Positions 33,001-44,300 are shown, numbered from the stretch's first letter. The stretch: DNA of 64,000 nucleotides from DASPLX01 sp035627375 (GCA_035627375.1 DASPLX010000037.1:62001-126000); one strand, 5' to 3'. A program made the numbers and translations. The notes: generated by a model not told the origin, from the sequence alone.

Positions 33001-33143
33001 GAGGCGATCCAGACGACCGCATGCTTCTTTCGGAATTCGTCCAGTTGCCGGAACAGGCGGGAACGCGGCATCGCGTCATGCAGGCGCGGTCGCGACAGTT
33101 TGGCATATCGGGCATACGTGCCAGGAGCGGAGCCGGATGTCAT
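30072..33143 (-). CDS. STAND-type MalT-like regulator with C-terminal winged-helix/BTAD
   Basis: A 1,023-residue regulator. The N-terminus has a P-loop NTPase: Walker A PPGAGKTT (K54) and Walker B VVVFDN (D134). WHALF-like linker sequence (YHFHALFRDFLQHAA) and a long TPR-like helical array (about 320-780) follow, as in MalT. From about residue 820, an OmpR-type winged helix (SIHALGNFELRLGG, LNVTVHRLRKLLG) and a BTAD domain end the protein. Family members bind ATP and an inducer, oligomerise and activate transcription. This one differs from classical MalT in having wHTH/BTAD in place of LuxR. It is a paralog of the next gene upstream, 83 bases away, and the pair may be co-transcribed. Confidence 0.88.
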   Translation of the reverse strand: MTSGSAPGTYARYAKLSRPRLHDAMPRSRLFRQLDEFRKKHAVVWIASPPGAGKTTLAASYLTAANAPAIWCQVDRGDADPATLFFFLAEAVRDDSRPLPLLTPELDNNIPRFARMFFREFYARLPQGAVVVFDNIHDFDWDKSGYLFDIAFSEVPYGITVFALSRDAPPTRYARHQVNGHLVLLGWESLRLDDGEARELVGLEQEADAPVPAWLEQVDGWAGGIVMLRHLAERRDQSPIPLLKGQEAIFRYFAAEILEQMPSSWQRMLMLLSCLSAVSAADTEALTGDPAANSMLGQLYRNKLFIDRRGGETPTYHFHALFRDFLQHAAAQRLDAAERTQLLERAAAIFDNQGRADEAAPLYRDSAAYCRLAALLLRHAGAMLSIGRGRAWCEWMSWLPEEHVRAEPRLWYWQGMALIHIDPPLAREALTQAEQAFLAAGDLRQRLLCIAAIIDSHYYEWADFSALPQCVEWMLESLSALDVDTLPPEDDLRIHSRLAVALELTVPGSPAQAPSAKRASEALSKVDDPTERLAAGGVLLDYANWAHDSDIGVPLVRDLQALSDDPAVSPFHRGWWKFRVAFWHRMMNADYEAAQQSSAAAKKIADEFGLDMLLFEFQHAEIFSHLCTGQLDAARKLLDETRQSLRPTRRVAFVYLSFLEGIWLQQSGDIDAGLRIFEDVIRRSAEVGVPAAQRPHFEMGLANAYALADRFADADAAFARAVAAAHGKDRDFVANIRQFVVAYACLHEDREQEAIEILREAFERHRQSQIRLFFPRFRKIATALTEAALRAGIEVDHVREIIVRQGLGTLDRSIANWPRPISIHALGNFELRLGGSAVASSGKAQQRLLLLLKILVAAGDQGMAMALLATHLWPDADEPRSTLNVTVHRLRKLLGNEHAIVVDAGSLRLDTDVAWTDVSAFTELCDRIAALDTASSRSEIRRLAEGLRLYRAHFCPGDTDELLTAARENLRRRFSDAVDRLGPLLERMQEWSAARGLYERAMEADPAGQAGRLGLARCERAKE

Positions 33144-33200
33144 CGTGCGAAATACGGGAGAAGTCCAGCGAAAATCATGCTACAACAATGCGCCTCAAAG

Positions 33201-33226
33201 CAACGGCGGTCAAGCCGCCGCCGTTG
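33201..33226 (-). terminator. Hairpin directly after the upstream paralog's stop
   Basis: A perfect 9-bp stem (33201-33209 with 33218-33226) with an eight-base loop starts at the stop codon of the 33227-36397 gene. No strong T tract follows on the minus strand, so it may be a weak terminator or an mRNA-stabilising hairpin. Confidence 0.5.
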
Positions 33227-36200
33227 TTATTTCAGTCCGAGCGCCGCGGCGAGTTGTTCGGTCTCGGCCGATAGCGCGCGTCCGGTCGCCGCGGCGATCG
33301 TGTCGCGGCAGCGCCGATATGCGCTGTAGGCTGCGGACCGGTCGTTTTGCCCATGCGCGCAGCGCATGAGACCTCTCCAACTCGTCTCGTCGAAAGGTTC
33401 CGCGATAGACGTGCGCAGATAGAGTTGCTGGGCGGCCTTCCACTCGCAGCGATGCTCCAGCAGCCGTCCCAGCAAATCGGCGGCACGCAGGAAGCGCCCA
33501 CGCAGATCCGTACGCGCCGCGAGCAGATGACTGTCGTCGTCGTCTTCGCAGAACTGGCCGCGATACACATGGAACAAGGCGGCGATCAGGCGAGCGACTT
33601 CCGCGGCGGAGGCATCCGCAGGCAGCGCCGCGATGCGTTCGCACAACTCGAGCAAGGCGGATACGTCATCCCAGACGACGGCGCCGTCGAGCCGGATGCG
33701 GCTGCCGGCGACGACGATGGCCTGTTCGTCTCCGAGCAGCTTGCGCAGTCGATGCACGGTGACGTTGAGCGTCGAGCGCGAGTCCTCGGCGTCCGGCCAC
33801 AGGCGCTCCGCCAGGAGCTGCATGGGCTGTCCTTTGGGGCCGGACGCGAGCAGCGCCTTCAACAACGCGAACAAGCGTTGGCGCGCCTTGCCGGAAGACG
33901 TGATCGATGTGCCGTCAAGCGAGAGCTCGAAGGTGCCGAAGGATTGAATGGCGATCGGCCACGGCCAGTTGTGCGCGAGGCGGTCGGGCGCGACCAGTCG
34001 CTGGCGTTGCACGATGGCGCGCACGTGGTCGACTTCGATGCCTTCGCGCAGCGCGAGCGCCGCAAGCTTGCAGGCGATCTCCTTGTGCCGTGAAAAGAAG
34101 AAGCGCACGTGCGATTGGCGATGGCGGACAAAGGCTGTGCGCAGGATGTCGATGGCTCGTGGTTCCTGGCCTTGCGACAGCGCCGCATAGGCGGCGACGA
34201 AGAGCCGAATGTTGGAGAAATTGTCGATATCGGCGCCGTACGCGGTGTCGACGGCCTTTGCGAGCCATTCGTCGGCCTCCGCGAAATTACCGGCGCGCGC
34301 GTGCGCAATTCCTAGCGTGCCGGTGAAATGCGGACGTTGAGCCACCGGGATACCGGCCTCCATGCTGGCGCGGACCACTGCTTCGCATCGCTCCAATCCG
34401 CCGGCGAGGTCGTCGCTTTGCAACAACCAGCTTGCTTCCAGGAATTCCAGGTAGATCCGGTCCAGTTTGCGCTCCGGGGCGAGGGTCGCGCGCATTTCAT
34501 CCAGCATCGCGCGGGCGGCCGCCAGGTCGTGGGTGGACAGAAGATTGAAGGCTTCCGCATGCTGGAATTCGAACAACAGTTGGTCGAGGCCGACATCCCG
34601 CGCGATTTTCCGGGCGGCGGCGGTCATGCGCCGCGCCGCTTCGTAATCGTTGTCGATCGAATGGCGATATGCCGCCTGCACGCTCCACCAGACCCGCTGG
34701 AACGGCGAGACGGCGGCATTGTCGGCATGCGTTTGCAAGCCTTCGATCAAGCGCGACGCGGTCGCGCCGTCGATCATCCAGTTGGCGTACTGGAGCAGCA
34801 TGGCGCCGGCCGACAGCAGTTCGCCGGGATGTTCGACTTTCGGCAAGGCGCGAATCGCACGCTCGACGCAGGTGGAGAGCGCGGGCGAATCGGGCGCGGT
34901 AAAGAGCAGCGCGACGGCGAGGCGAGAGTGGATCTTCAGGTCGACGCGCGCGGGCAGAGTTTCGGGGTCGATCAGGCACAGCCCTTCCTGGAGGACATCG
35001 ATCCAGCGCGGCAGCGCGCTGAAGTCGGCCCATTCATAGTAGTGGCTCTCGATGATGGCGGCAACGCATAGCAGTCGGCTGCTGACATCGCCGGCCGCAA
35101 GGAAGGCGCGCGCGGCTTGCTCCAAGGAGCGTCGGGCGGCGGGCGCATCCACGTGGATGAGGGACGTGCCGCGCCAGTACGACAACCACGGCTCGGCCGC
35201 GACCGTCTCCTCGGACAGCCAGTCCATCCATTCGCGCCAGGTTTGCCCATGGCCGATATCGAGCATGTCGGCGGCCCGTCGCAGCAGCAGGGTCGCGAGC
35301 CGCGCCTCGGCGGCGCTTTCGCGGTAGAGCCGGGCAGCTTCGTCGACTTGGCCGTTGGCTTCGAGAATAGCGGCAGTGCGTTCCAGCAGGCGTTCGCGTT
35401 CGTCGGCATCGAATCGCACCAGTGCCATGTGCTGCAGGAATTCGCGGAACAGGGCATGGAACTGGTAGACCGGCGTGCCGTTGTCGCGCCGGTCGATGAA
35501 GAATCTGTCCTGATACAGTTGCGCCAGCATGGAGCCGACGCCGGGATCGCCGGCCAGGCGCTCCGCATCCCGAACAGAGAACACCGGCATGAAAGACAAT
35601 GACGGCAGCATTCTTTGCCAGGATGCCGGCATGCGTTCCAGGATTTCGGTGGCGAAATAGCCGAACACGGCGTCCCATTCGAGCGGGAGCGACTCCGGCG
35701 CCTGCGGTGAGGCGGCTGCCAGATGCCTCAGCATGAGCACGCCGGCGGCCCAGCCATCGACCTTTTCCAGCAAGCCCTGAGCAGGCAGGACGATGTCCGG
35801 TCCGGCCAGCGCCAGTACTTCGTCATCGTCCAAGCGCAACTCGTCCCAGCCGAGCAGCGCCAGCCGGCCGTTCACCTGCAGCCGGGTCAGTCGCACAGGC
35901 GGAACATGACGGCTCGCGGCGAACACCGTGATGCCGTCCGGAATTTCGCTGAATGCGATCTCCAAGAGCTCTTCCGCCTCGTAGCCATCGAAATCCTGAA
36001 CATTATCGAATACGACCACGGCATCGCGAGGCAGGCGGGCGAAAAACTCGCGAAAGAATCTGCGGGCGAATCGCGGAAGGTCGCCGGTCAACTCGGGCGC
36101 CAGCCACGGCAGCGACGAATTGCTGTCGTTGACGGCTGCGGCAAGGAAAAAAAACAGCGTTGCCGGATCGGCATCGCCCTGATCCAACTGGCACCAGACG

Positions 36201-36397
36201 GCGGATGTTCCGAGGGTGTCCAGATAGCTTGCCGCGAGCGTGGTCTTGCCGGCGCCGGGCGGAGAGGCGATCCAGACGACGGCATGCCGTTGCCGCAGCA
36301 GGTCGAGGCGGTCGAACAGCCGCTGGCGCGGCAAGGCACCGTGCAGGCGCGGCCGCGACAGCTTGGCGTATTTGACGGAAGAATCGGATGAAGGCAT
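33227..36397 (-). CDS. Paralogous STAND-type regulator with winged-helix/BTAD
   Basis: A 1,056-residue paralog of the 30072-33143 product with the same domain order: Walker A PPGAGKTT (K51), VVVFDN Walker B, FHALFREFLQHMA linker, helical TPR-like array, winged helix from about residue 814 (AIQSFGTFELSLDG, LNVTVHRLRKLLGD) and BTAD to the end. I chose ATG 36397 (MPSSDSSVKYAKLSRPRLHG) because it aligns with the other paralog's start; the frame is open to 36493. Both proteins keep YAKLSRPRLH and ASPPGAGKTTLAASYL, so they derive from a duplication. They may sense different signals or form heteromers. It is divergent from the sigma-factor gene. Confidence 0.88.
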   Translation of the reverse strand: MPSSDSSVKYAKLSRPRLHGALPRQRLFDRLDLLRQRHAVVWIASPPGAGKTTLAASYLDTLGTSAVWCQLDQGDADPATLFFFLAAAVNDSNSSLPWLAPELTGDLPRFARRFFREFFARLPRDAVVVFDNVQDFDGYEAEELLEIAFSEIPDGITVFAASRHVPPVRLTRLQVNGRLALLGWDELRLDDDEVLALAGPDIVLPAQGLLEKVDGWAAGVLMLRHLAAASPQAPESLPLEWDAVFGYFATEILERMPASWQRMLPSLSFMPVFSVRDAERLAGDPGVGSMLAQLYQDRFFIDRRDNGTPVYQFHALFREFLQHMALVRFDADERERLLERTAAILEANGQVDEAARLYRESAAEARLATLLLRRAADMLDIGHGQTWREWMDWLSEETVAAEPWLSYWRGTSLIHVDAPAARRSLEQAARAFLAAGDVSSRLLCVAAIIESHYYEWADFSALPRWIDVLQEGLCLIDPETLPARVDLKIHSRLAVALLFTAPDSPALSTCVERAIRALPKVEHPGELLSAGAMLLQYANWMIDGATASRLIEGLQTHADNAAVSPFQRVWWSVQAAYRHSIDNDYEAARRMTAAARKIARDVGLDQLLFEFQHAEAFNLLSTHDLAAARAMLDEMRATLAPERKLDRIYLEFLEASWLLQSDDLAGGLERCEAVVRASMEAGIPVAQRPHFTGTLGIAHARAGNFAEADEWLAKAVDTAYGADIDNFSNIRLFVAAYAALSQGQEPRAIDILRTAFVRHRQSHVRFFFSRHKEIACKLAALALREGIEVDHVRAIVQRQRLVAPDRLAHNWPWPIAIQSFGTFELSLDGTSITSSGKARQRLFALLKALLASGPKGQPMQLLAERLWPDAEDSRSTLNVTVHRLRKLLGDEQAIVVAGSRIRLDGAVVWDDVSALLELCERIAALPADASAAEVARLIAALFHVYRGQFCEDDDDSHLLAARTDLRGRFLRAADLLGRLLEHRCEWKAAQQLYLRTSIAEPFDETSWRGLMRCAHGQNDRSAAYSAYRRCRDTIAAATGRALSAETEQLAAALGLK

Positions 36398-36971
36398 CGG
36401 CGCTGATCCCGCTATCGGCGGCGTGGGACGGGACACTGCGGCAGCGGAAATGTAATGTTCGGTTTTTGCGATGTAAATTCCATGTTTGCGCAAGTAATGG
36501 CCTTTCCTGGCAAGGTAATTATCACTTTGGAAAAATTCCGGAACTATCGGCGGTGCTTAGCCTCGGCGAGTGTACGCGGGACCGGCTTCTTTTGCCGTCA
36601 CGGGTTGTAAGCCCGGTAAGTCCGCGGATGCGTGGCGGACATCCGCAGGCGGCGGGAAGTCGCCGCTTCTTCTCTCGCGCTCGGGCTCGTTCCTGCGTGC
36701 GATCCGGCGTATGTCGATCCGTGCATGATCGGTAACGGCGCCAACAATAGTATCCCTCCCCATGTAGGCGGTCAAAGCAGTGGCTGCCGGTTTCTCCGCA
36801 TGTCGTGCGTCGCGCCGGGTAGGCGGCGGTGTTCGACGGAACAGGTATTCGACTGGACGGCGTGCCGGCGGATGAATTCTTTGTCGAGAGGTTGCTTGGG
36901 GTGGTCCAGTGGATAGGGCGGTCTGCAAAATATCGGCGTTGCGAAAATCGGCCGAGGTCGAAGGCGGAAGC
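36398..36971. other. Divergent intergenic region, probable regulatory zone
   Basis: About 570 bases between the divergent regulator and sigma-factor genes contain no gene I can support; a long minus-strand frame here is the shadow of the sigma gene. AT-rich stretches at 36450-36540 are the likely promoter zone for the regulator gene. GC-rich inverted repeats near 36610-36665 could form RNA structure. No known riboswitch pattern is recognised. Confidence 0.5.
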
Positions 36972-37682
36972 ATGCTCCAAGACGAGGAATCGGGCTTGTG
37001 GCGATCGTGGCGCATCGAACGCGACTCCGCGGCGCGGGAGCGGCTGATTCGGCTCCACATGGGATATGCGTGCGCGCTGGCGGCCAAGGCGTTTTCGCGC
37101 CGGTACAACGATGAATTCGAGTTCGCGGAATACATGCAGTGCGCGACGATCGGCTTGTTGGAGGCGGTGGACCGATTCGATCCCCAATATCCGGCCAGCT
37201 TCCGGACCTTCGCCACTCCACGCATCCAGGGAGCGATATTGGACGGCATCGAGCGCCTCAGCGAGCAGCAGCAACAGATCAGCGCGCGCCAGAGGATATT
37301 GGCGGAACGTGCCGCCTCGGTCTGCGGAGAGCGAGCCGACGACTTGTTCCGCCAATTGGCGGAGACGGCGATCGGACTGGCCGTCGGCTACCTGCTGGAG
37401 GGGTCGTCGATGTATCAATCCGAGGAGCCGACGCTGCCCGACAACGGTTACTCGCGTCTGGAACTGAGACAGCTGCAGGAAAGAGTGAGGGGGCTGGTGG
37501 AGAAATTGCCGGAACGTGAAAAGCTGGTGATCAAGTACCACTACCTCAATCACTTGCAGTTCGAAACGATCGCTCAGATATTCTCGGTGAGCAAGGGAAG
37601 GGTTTCTCAGATACACAAGCGCGCGCTGGCGCAATTGCGCGATGCCGCAAGCCGGGTCCATGTTTGCGACTTGGCTTGGTAA
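36972..37682 (+). CDS. Sigma-70 family factor, FliA (sigma-28)-like
   Basis: A 236-residue sigma factor from ATG 36972 (AAGGCGGA upstream). Region 2 is clear (FEFAEYMQCATIGLLEAVDR, FDPQYPASFRTFATPRIQGA) and so is region 4 (LPEREKLVIKYHYLNHLQFE, SVSKGRVSQIHKRALAQLR). The middle is shorter and less conserved than in flagellar FliA. No flagellar genes are in view, so it may direct transcription of local genes such as the giant Rhs gene downstream. An anti-sigma FlgM-like gene is not visible, unless the following small gene has that role. Confidence 0.88.
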   Translation: MLQDEESGLWRSWRIERDSAARERLIRLHMGYACALAAKAFSRRYNDEFEFAEYMQCATIGLLEAVDRFDPQYPASFRTFATPRIQGAILDGIERLSEQQQQISARQRILAERAASVCGERADDLFRQLAETAIGLAVGYLLEGSSMYQSEEPTLPDNGYSRLELRQLQERVRGLVEKLPEREKLVIKYHYLNHLQFETIAQIFSVSKGRVSQIHKRALAQLRDAASRVHVCDLAW

Positions 37683-37717
37683 CGCAGCTGGATGGTCGCC
37701 GATTCACGGAAAGTCTT

Positions 37718-38128
37718 ATGTCACCTGTCAATAACATCCAGCAGATTGTTGCGGCCATTCGCTTGACGATGACGATGCGCATGGGCGGTTCCGGTCGTCC
37801 TGCGAGCCTGCTCCCGAAGGAACGGGCACGGCAATCTCCGCCTTCTGCGGCACGCAGCGGCGAGAACGCGTTGTCGGAACTGATTGCCCGGCGCGTGCAG
37901 GAAGTCGATCCCGGCGATCCGCAACGCGGCCGCAGGACATTCCGGATCTTCCTCGAATCGATACTCTTGAATGAGCTCGGAGAATCGCTGATCAACGATC
38001 CATCCTTTTACATCATGATCGACGAGATCCAGCGGTGCATGGAAGCCGAGCCGCGTGCTTCCAGTTCGATCGACGCCGCCGTCGCGCTCCTGTTATCGGA
38101 GGCGAGAGCGCAGGTGTCGAGCACCTGA
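37718..38128 (+). CDS. 136-residue protein of unknown function
   Basis: From ATG 37718 (MSPVNNIQQIVAAIRLTMTM). The first 25 residues form an amphipathic helix, then a Pro/Arg/Ser-rich flexible stretch, and a helical C-terminal half (RTFRIFLESILLNELGESLI). No signal peptide or family is recognised. It lies between the sigma factor and the giant Rhs gene, 35 bases after the sigma gene, so likely co-transcribed. A role as chaperone, anti-sigma or secretion partner is possible but untested. Confidence 0.6.
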   Translation: MSPVNNIQQIVAAIRLTMTMRMGGSGRPASLLPKERARQSPPSAARSGENALSELIARRVQEVDPGDPQRGRRTFRIFLESILLNELGESLINDPSFYIMIDEIQRCMEAEPRASSSIDAAVALLLSEARAQVSST

Positions 38129-38162
38129 CCCTCCCCAAAAAAATCACGCGGTCACTCCCTGT

Positions 38163-38206
38163 CGGCCTCGATTCCCCTTGCGGGATGCGAGGCCGGGCCC
38201 CTTTCT
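38163..38206 (+). terminator. Likely terminator between the small gene and the Rhs gene
   Basis: CGGCCTCG (38163-38170) pairs with CGAGGCCG (38188-38195), and the inner sequence adds a shorter CCC/GGG pairing around CTTGC. CCCTTTCT follows. If active, the Rhs gene needs its own promoter in 38207-38375. Confidence 0.55.
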
Positions 38207-38375
38207 GCACCTTGGGAATATCGTTGCGCTTGAGCGCTAAACAAAAAACTCAAGGCGGTGATCACTTCGTTCGAGGGTGCGCCGTTCGGCGGGAATTCAT
38301 GTCGACACGCAGTCGCGCCCGCGGATCTCGGCAGGTATTCACAGAAACGTCATTGGAATCTTAAGGATAAAAGAC

Positions 38376-41300
38376 ATGGTCGCCATCTTCACTGGTAATA
38401 GTCTGGGTTTGGGTACGGGCTCGTTGTCCCATTTGGGCGGAAACGGCGTATTGGGTTCGCCCTTGCTGGGACGCGCCGGCGAGCGGGTGTATGTCAACGC
38501 CAAGACCGGCAACCTGGTCGTCAACCGGAACGAGGAATATCTGGCCGGCTTCTCGGGCGGTGTGGGCATCGTCGGCACTTACAATAGCCTGGGCGCGTTC
38601 GACCACGACAACGGCGACGGCTGGCATTCCGGGGCGTACTGGCAGCTCAAGAACCTGACCGGCACCGTCAATACCGCCGGCAGCACCATCGTGCGGGTGG
38701 CAGCCGACGGCAGCGAGACCTCCTATGCCTACGACACGGCCCGCCAGTGCTACCGCAGCGCCGACGACGGCGGCGCCGACGATACCTTGGCCTACGATCA
38801 GGGCGCGAATGCCTGGACCTGGAAGGACGGTCCGACCCAGGCCCGGCAGACTTACGGCTGGAACGCGGCGTCCAATAGCGGGAAGCTGACCGCTTTCGCC
38901 GATGCCGACGGCAACACGACGACGTATTCATACCACGCCGCGAACGGCTTGATCGACCGCATCACGCTGTCCACCGGCGAAGCCATCGGCTTCACCTATC
39001 AGGGCAGGAACCTGATGTCGATCAGCACGGTCGACCGCGGCGGCAAGACGGAGACGCGGACGAGCTACCAGTACGACGAAGAGAACCGGCTGAGCGCGGT
39101 GATCACCGACCTAGGCAACGGCGAGAATTACCGGATCGATTACACCTATCATGACAAGACCACGCGGCTGGCCAGCGTAAAAGAGAAGAACGGTGCGTGG
39201 CTGTCGTTCGACTACGTGGAAGTGGACGGCGTGCACAAGGTGAGGACGGTGACGGACCTGGGGCTGAACCGCGTCACGACGTACGATTACGATAGCGCCA
39301 ACCAGAAGACCACGGTCACCGGTCCGCTGGGCGAGACGACGGTGCTGTACTACGATGCGCGCGGTCACTTGACGCGCGTGGATTCGCCGGCCGTCAACGG
39401 CGTCAGGGGAGTCGTGTATTACGGCTACGACGGCAACGGCCGCCTGGGCAGCGTGACGGATGCGCTCAACCGTGTCGTCACCTACCGCTACGACGATGCC
39501 GGCAACCTGGCGTGGCAAGAGGACGACTTCGGCAATCGCGTCGAGAGGACCTACAACGCCAACAACAAGCTGCTCACCGAAAGCATCTTCGCGGCCAACG
39601 ATCCGCATAGCGGCCGGACCACGCGTTACGCCTACGATGCCGAAGGTCACCAGCGCTTCATGATCGGTGCCGAGGGACGGGTCACGGAATACCGGTATAC
39701 CGCGACCGGGCTGCTGGAAAGGAAGGTTGTCTACGCCGGGACTCTCTATACCGGCGCATCGGAGGTGGGCGCGCTGGAATCTTGGGCTGCGGCGCAGGAC
39801 AAGACCAAGACGGAACTCACGTTGTTCGACTACGATTTCCGTGGGCAATTGACGCTCAGCGAGCGATTCTCCGCGACCTTGGCCGATGGCAAGGGCGACC
39901 GCACCAAGACGATCACCACGGTCAACTATGTCTACGACCAGCATGGCCGCCTGTTGAGCACGCTGGACGGCAAGAGCCAGGGCACGCTCTACACCTATGA
40001 CGGCATTGGCCGGGTGCTGACCAAGTCGGTCGCCGGCGATACCATCGTCTACCAATACGACGATCTCGGCAACCGGACGATCGTCACGACGGCGGCCGGC
40101 GTGCAAACGATCGAGCAATACAACGCGGCGGGGGAATTGATCAGCGTGGCGCGCGGCGGCGCGCCGGCCGCCACCTACGAGTACGACAAGAACGGCCGCT
40201 TGCGCAGGGAGACCGACCCGACCGGCATCAAGAAGTTCTATCTCTACAATTCCGCGGGCTGCATGATCGCCGAGATCAACGGCACGACCGGGACGATGGT
40301 CGAATACGGCTACAGCCGCACCGGAGCGCGGACCAAGACGATCGAGTACGCGAACGTCATGAGCGCGGCGCAGTTGACGGCGCTGCAGTCGGGCGGCGGC
40401 GGAACGCCGCCGCTGTTCGGCAACGTCGACAGCCTGACCGGCTACCGGCCGGTTGCGAGCATCGACGACCGCACAAGCTGGAACCTGTACGACAATCTGG
40501 GCCGTCTGGCCAGGCAGATCGATGCGAACGGCGTCTTGTCGGAGCTGCAGTACGACGGCGCCGGCAGGCTGGTGGCGACGATCCGCTACGACGACAAGCT
40601 GCCGGCGGCAACGCTGGCGGGGCTGACGGTCGATACGGCGCCGGAAGAGATCGTGGGCGAACTGGACAGCGGCTGCCCGGTCGAATGCCGGATCTACGAC
40701 GCCGACGGCAATCTGCTTGCGATCGTCGACGCGGAGAATCACATGGTCGAGTACAGCTACGACGCGGCCGGCCGGATGACGCGCGCGGTCGCCTATGCGA
40801 ATCCGATCCGTTCGGACGACACGGGTCCCCATCCGCGGCCGGACCTGGATGCCATCCGGCCGATCGCTTCGCCGGAAGACGACCAGGTCACGCATTACTG
40901 GTACGACGACCGTGGCCTGTTGATCGCCAGCGTGGACCCGGAAAAATACCTGACGACCTACACCTACGACACCAACGATCGCCGCACCAAAGTCCTGCGC
41001 TACGCCGGTCAGCTGGAAGTGGTGGCGCCGGGCAGCACGATCGAGGCCATGTGCGCCGAGGCGCATCGGCCGGGCAGGGACCAGCAGACCAGTTACCAAT
41101 ACTATGCGAACGGCCTGCTGGAGACAGAAACCGCGGCCGACGGCCTGGTCACGCGTTTCATCTACGACGGCGACGGCCGCGTGACCGGCAAGACGCTCGG
41201 TTACGGGTTGAGCGGCGCGCGCACGACCACACAGGTGTACGACAACAAGGGTCGCCTGTGGAAGTCCTACGACGGCGAGAACCGGCTGACGGTGCACGAA

Positions 41301-44300
41301 TACGACAACGCCGACCGCCTGATCCGCACGACCGATCCGAACAGCAACAAGACGCTCTATTATTACGATGCGCTCAACCGTCTGGCGTATACCGTCAATG
41401 CGCTCGGCGAGGTCAAGCAGACCGTCTACGATCAATTCGACCAAGTCGTCGAGACCATCGGTTACGCGGCCAAGATCGACAGGGCCGTCACGCTGCCGAC
41501 GTTGACCGGCGGCCTAGTCAACGATACGCTGCGCCAGGCTGTCAATGCCATCGCCAACGCGGCCAACGACAGCAAGCAACGCTGGGCCTACAACCAGGTC
41601 GGCAAGGTCGTGTCCTCGTTCGACGCGCTCAACCACGCCACGACGTACGAATACGACCATCTGCGCAATCTGACCTACAGCCATCAAAGCCTGGGCGCTG
41701 CCGGCGTCCTGCATACCGACTACGTTTACGACCTGCTCGGCAGGGTGATGCGCAAGACTGCCGACCCGGGCGGCATCGCCTCGACCGAGGAGATCGATTA
41801 CGACGCCTTCGGCCGCATCATCGGGCGCACGGATGCGCGCAACAATACCGTCGTCACCGAATACGATCGTCTCGGCCGCATCGTCACGGTCGTCGATGCC
41901 CTCGACAAGGCGCGGCACAGCACCTACGATGCCTTCGGCCGGATGCTCACCGAGACCGATGCGCTCGGCCGCACCACCCATTACGCCTACAGCGCCGACA
42001 ATCGCACCATGACGGTCACCACGCCGGAAGGCATCTCCGTTGCGACGGAACGCAACGTCTACGGCGAAACGTTCAAGGTCACCGACGGCAACGGCAAGAC
42101 CACGATCTACGAATACGACAAGGCAGCCCGCCTCAAGAAGATCACCGACGCGGGGACGGGCATCACCTCCTACGACTATGTCGCCAATCAGATGACGGTC
42201 ACCGATGCGAGCGGCGTCGTCACGCGGCACGTGTTCGACGCGGCCAACCGCACCAGCACGGTCACGGTCAATCCGGGCGGGGCGAACCTGACGACGACCT
42301 ATCAATACGACGGCAAGGGGCAATCCGTGCGCGTGACCGATCCGACCGGCACGATCACGCAGACGGCCTTCGATTTGAACGGCAATGTCAAGAAGGTCAC
42401 GGTCGACCAGGGCGGATTGGGTCTGGAGACCGAATACACCTATGATCCGCACGGCAATCTGCTGACCCTGATCGAAGGAGCGGGGACGGCGGCGGCGCGC
42501 ACGGCGATTTATGAATACGACAAGCTCGGCAGAAGGATCAAGGAAACGGTCGATCCGAGCGGGCTGAACCTGGTCACCCGCTATGCCTACGACGACAACG
42601 GCAACATGGTGGCCAAGACCGACGCGGAAGGCAGGATCTGGCGCAACGGCTACGACAAGAACAACCGGCTGGCCCTGAGCGTCGACCCGGACGGCGTGGC
42701 GACAACCTTTGCCTATGACGACAACGGCCGCGAAATCCGCCGGACCGAGCACCGGGCGCGGCTGACCGGCCTGCCGACGCCGGCCGCGATGGCGGCGTCG
42801 CCCGACTGGGCCGCGAACATCACCATTGCTCCTCATGCGGCGGACCGCAAGAGCCATACCGTGTACGGCGAGGATGGCAGGGTGCGGTATGCGATCGGGG
42901 CCGATCGTCTCGTGATCGAATTCGAGCGCGATGGAAACGGCAATGTCGTGCGGAAGATCCGGCATGCGCGGACCGACTGGAGCCTGAACGCGAACAACGA
43001 ATTGTCGATCGGCGACTCGCCCGACGATCGCGAGAGCGGCGCGGTGTACAGCGCGCTCAACCAGGTGATCTACTCGGTCGACGAACAGGGACTGGTGACC
43101 GGTTATGAGTACGACAAGGCCGGCAAGGAAAAGCGGCGCACGGTCTATGCGGCAACGATCGATTGGCCGCGGGAAGAGGCGCTCGAGGAAAGCGACCTGA
43201 GCGGCTTGAGCAAGGCGGGAGCGCAACGCGGCGCCAGGACCTACGACGGTGCCGGCCGCCTCAAGGCCGTGGTGGACGGACAAGGGCTGGTCGAGAGCTA
43301 CGCCTACGACGGCGCCGGTCGTATCACGTCGACCACGTCGCACCATGCGACGGTATCGTGGAGTTCGACGACCTCGGTGGAAAGCCAGGTGGCGACCATA
43401 CTGGCCGCCGCCAATTCGCTGGACCGCAAGGAATACGTCGCCTACGATCGCGCCGGCCGCGTGGCCTATCGCATCAGCGACGAGCGCGAGGTGACGTTCC
43501 ACCGTTACGACGCGACCGGTTTGCGGACCGGCGGTACGCGGTACGCGAAGCAGTACACCGGCACGGACATGAGCAAGTCGGCCCTGGATACCTTCTATGG
43601 ACAGGCCGCGAACCGGACCGCCCTGGATCGCACGGAATACATCGTCCACGATCAAGCGGGCCGGGTCGCGTTCAAGGTCGATGCCTTGCGCAACGTGATG
43701 CGCACTCGCTACGACAAGCTCGGCAAGACCGTATCGGTCGAGCAGTATGCGACGCCCTACAGCGCGACCGGCGCCATCGACCGGGGTGCGCTGGAGACGT
43801 ATTACAGCGGCGCGTCGCCGCAACGCAGCGCGAGCGATCGTCAGACGACGACGATCGAGGATCCGGCGAACCGCATGATCTATACGATCGACGGCGCGGG
43901 CCGGGTGACGCGCGTCTACCACAACATTTTCGGCCAGCCGGAGCGCACCGAACAGCTCGGCCATGCCTTATCGAACTGGAGTTCGCGCAACCTGGCCGCC
44001 ACGCCGGTGACGCTCGGCGAATTGACCGGGCTGTACAACCAAGGCGGCAACCGCATCGTGAGCCGCTCGGTCTACGACGACAAGGGCCGCTTAACCCACG
44101 TGCAGGATGCGCGCGGCGAGGCGATCGGCTATGAGTACGACACGTTCGGCAACGTGACGGTCACCACCCATTACGTCGATAGCGGCGAGTTCGGGCCGAG
44201 CAACGACGGCAGCAACGGCGCCTACACGGCGCCGACGGCGACGAGCGCCGGCGCCCAACTGTCGGACCGCCGGGAAGCGGTGATCGAAGCGCTCGACGAA

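Noticed and set aside
36522..37661. A 379-residue minus-strand frame
   Set aside because: It covers the sigma-factor gene in antisense. The plus-strand product has clear sigma regions 2 and 4.
38210..38300. A sigma-28-type promoter (CTAAA, then GCGGTGAT) upstream of the Rhs gene
   Set aside because: Spacing between the elements is shorter than the consensus and the -10 part matches at only about half of the positions. The idea is attractive because of the nearby FliA-like factor, but the sequence does not support it well enough.
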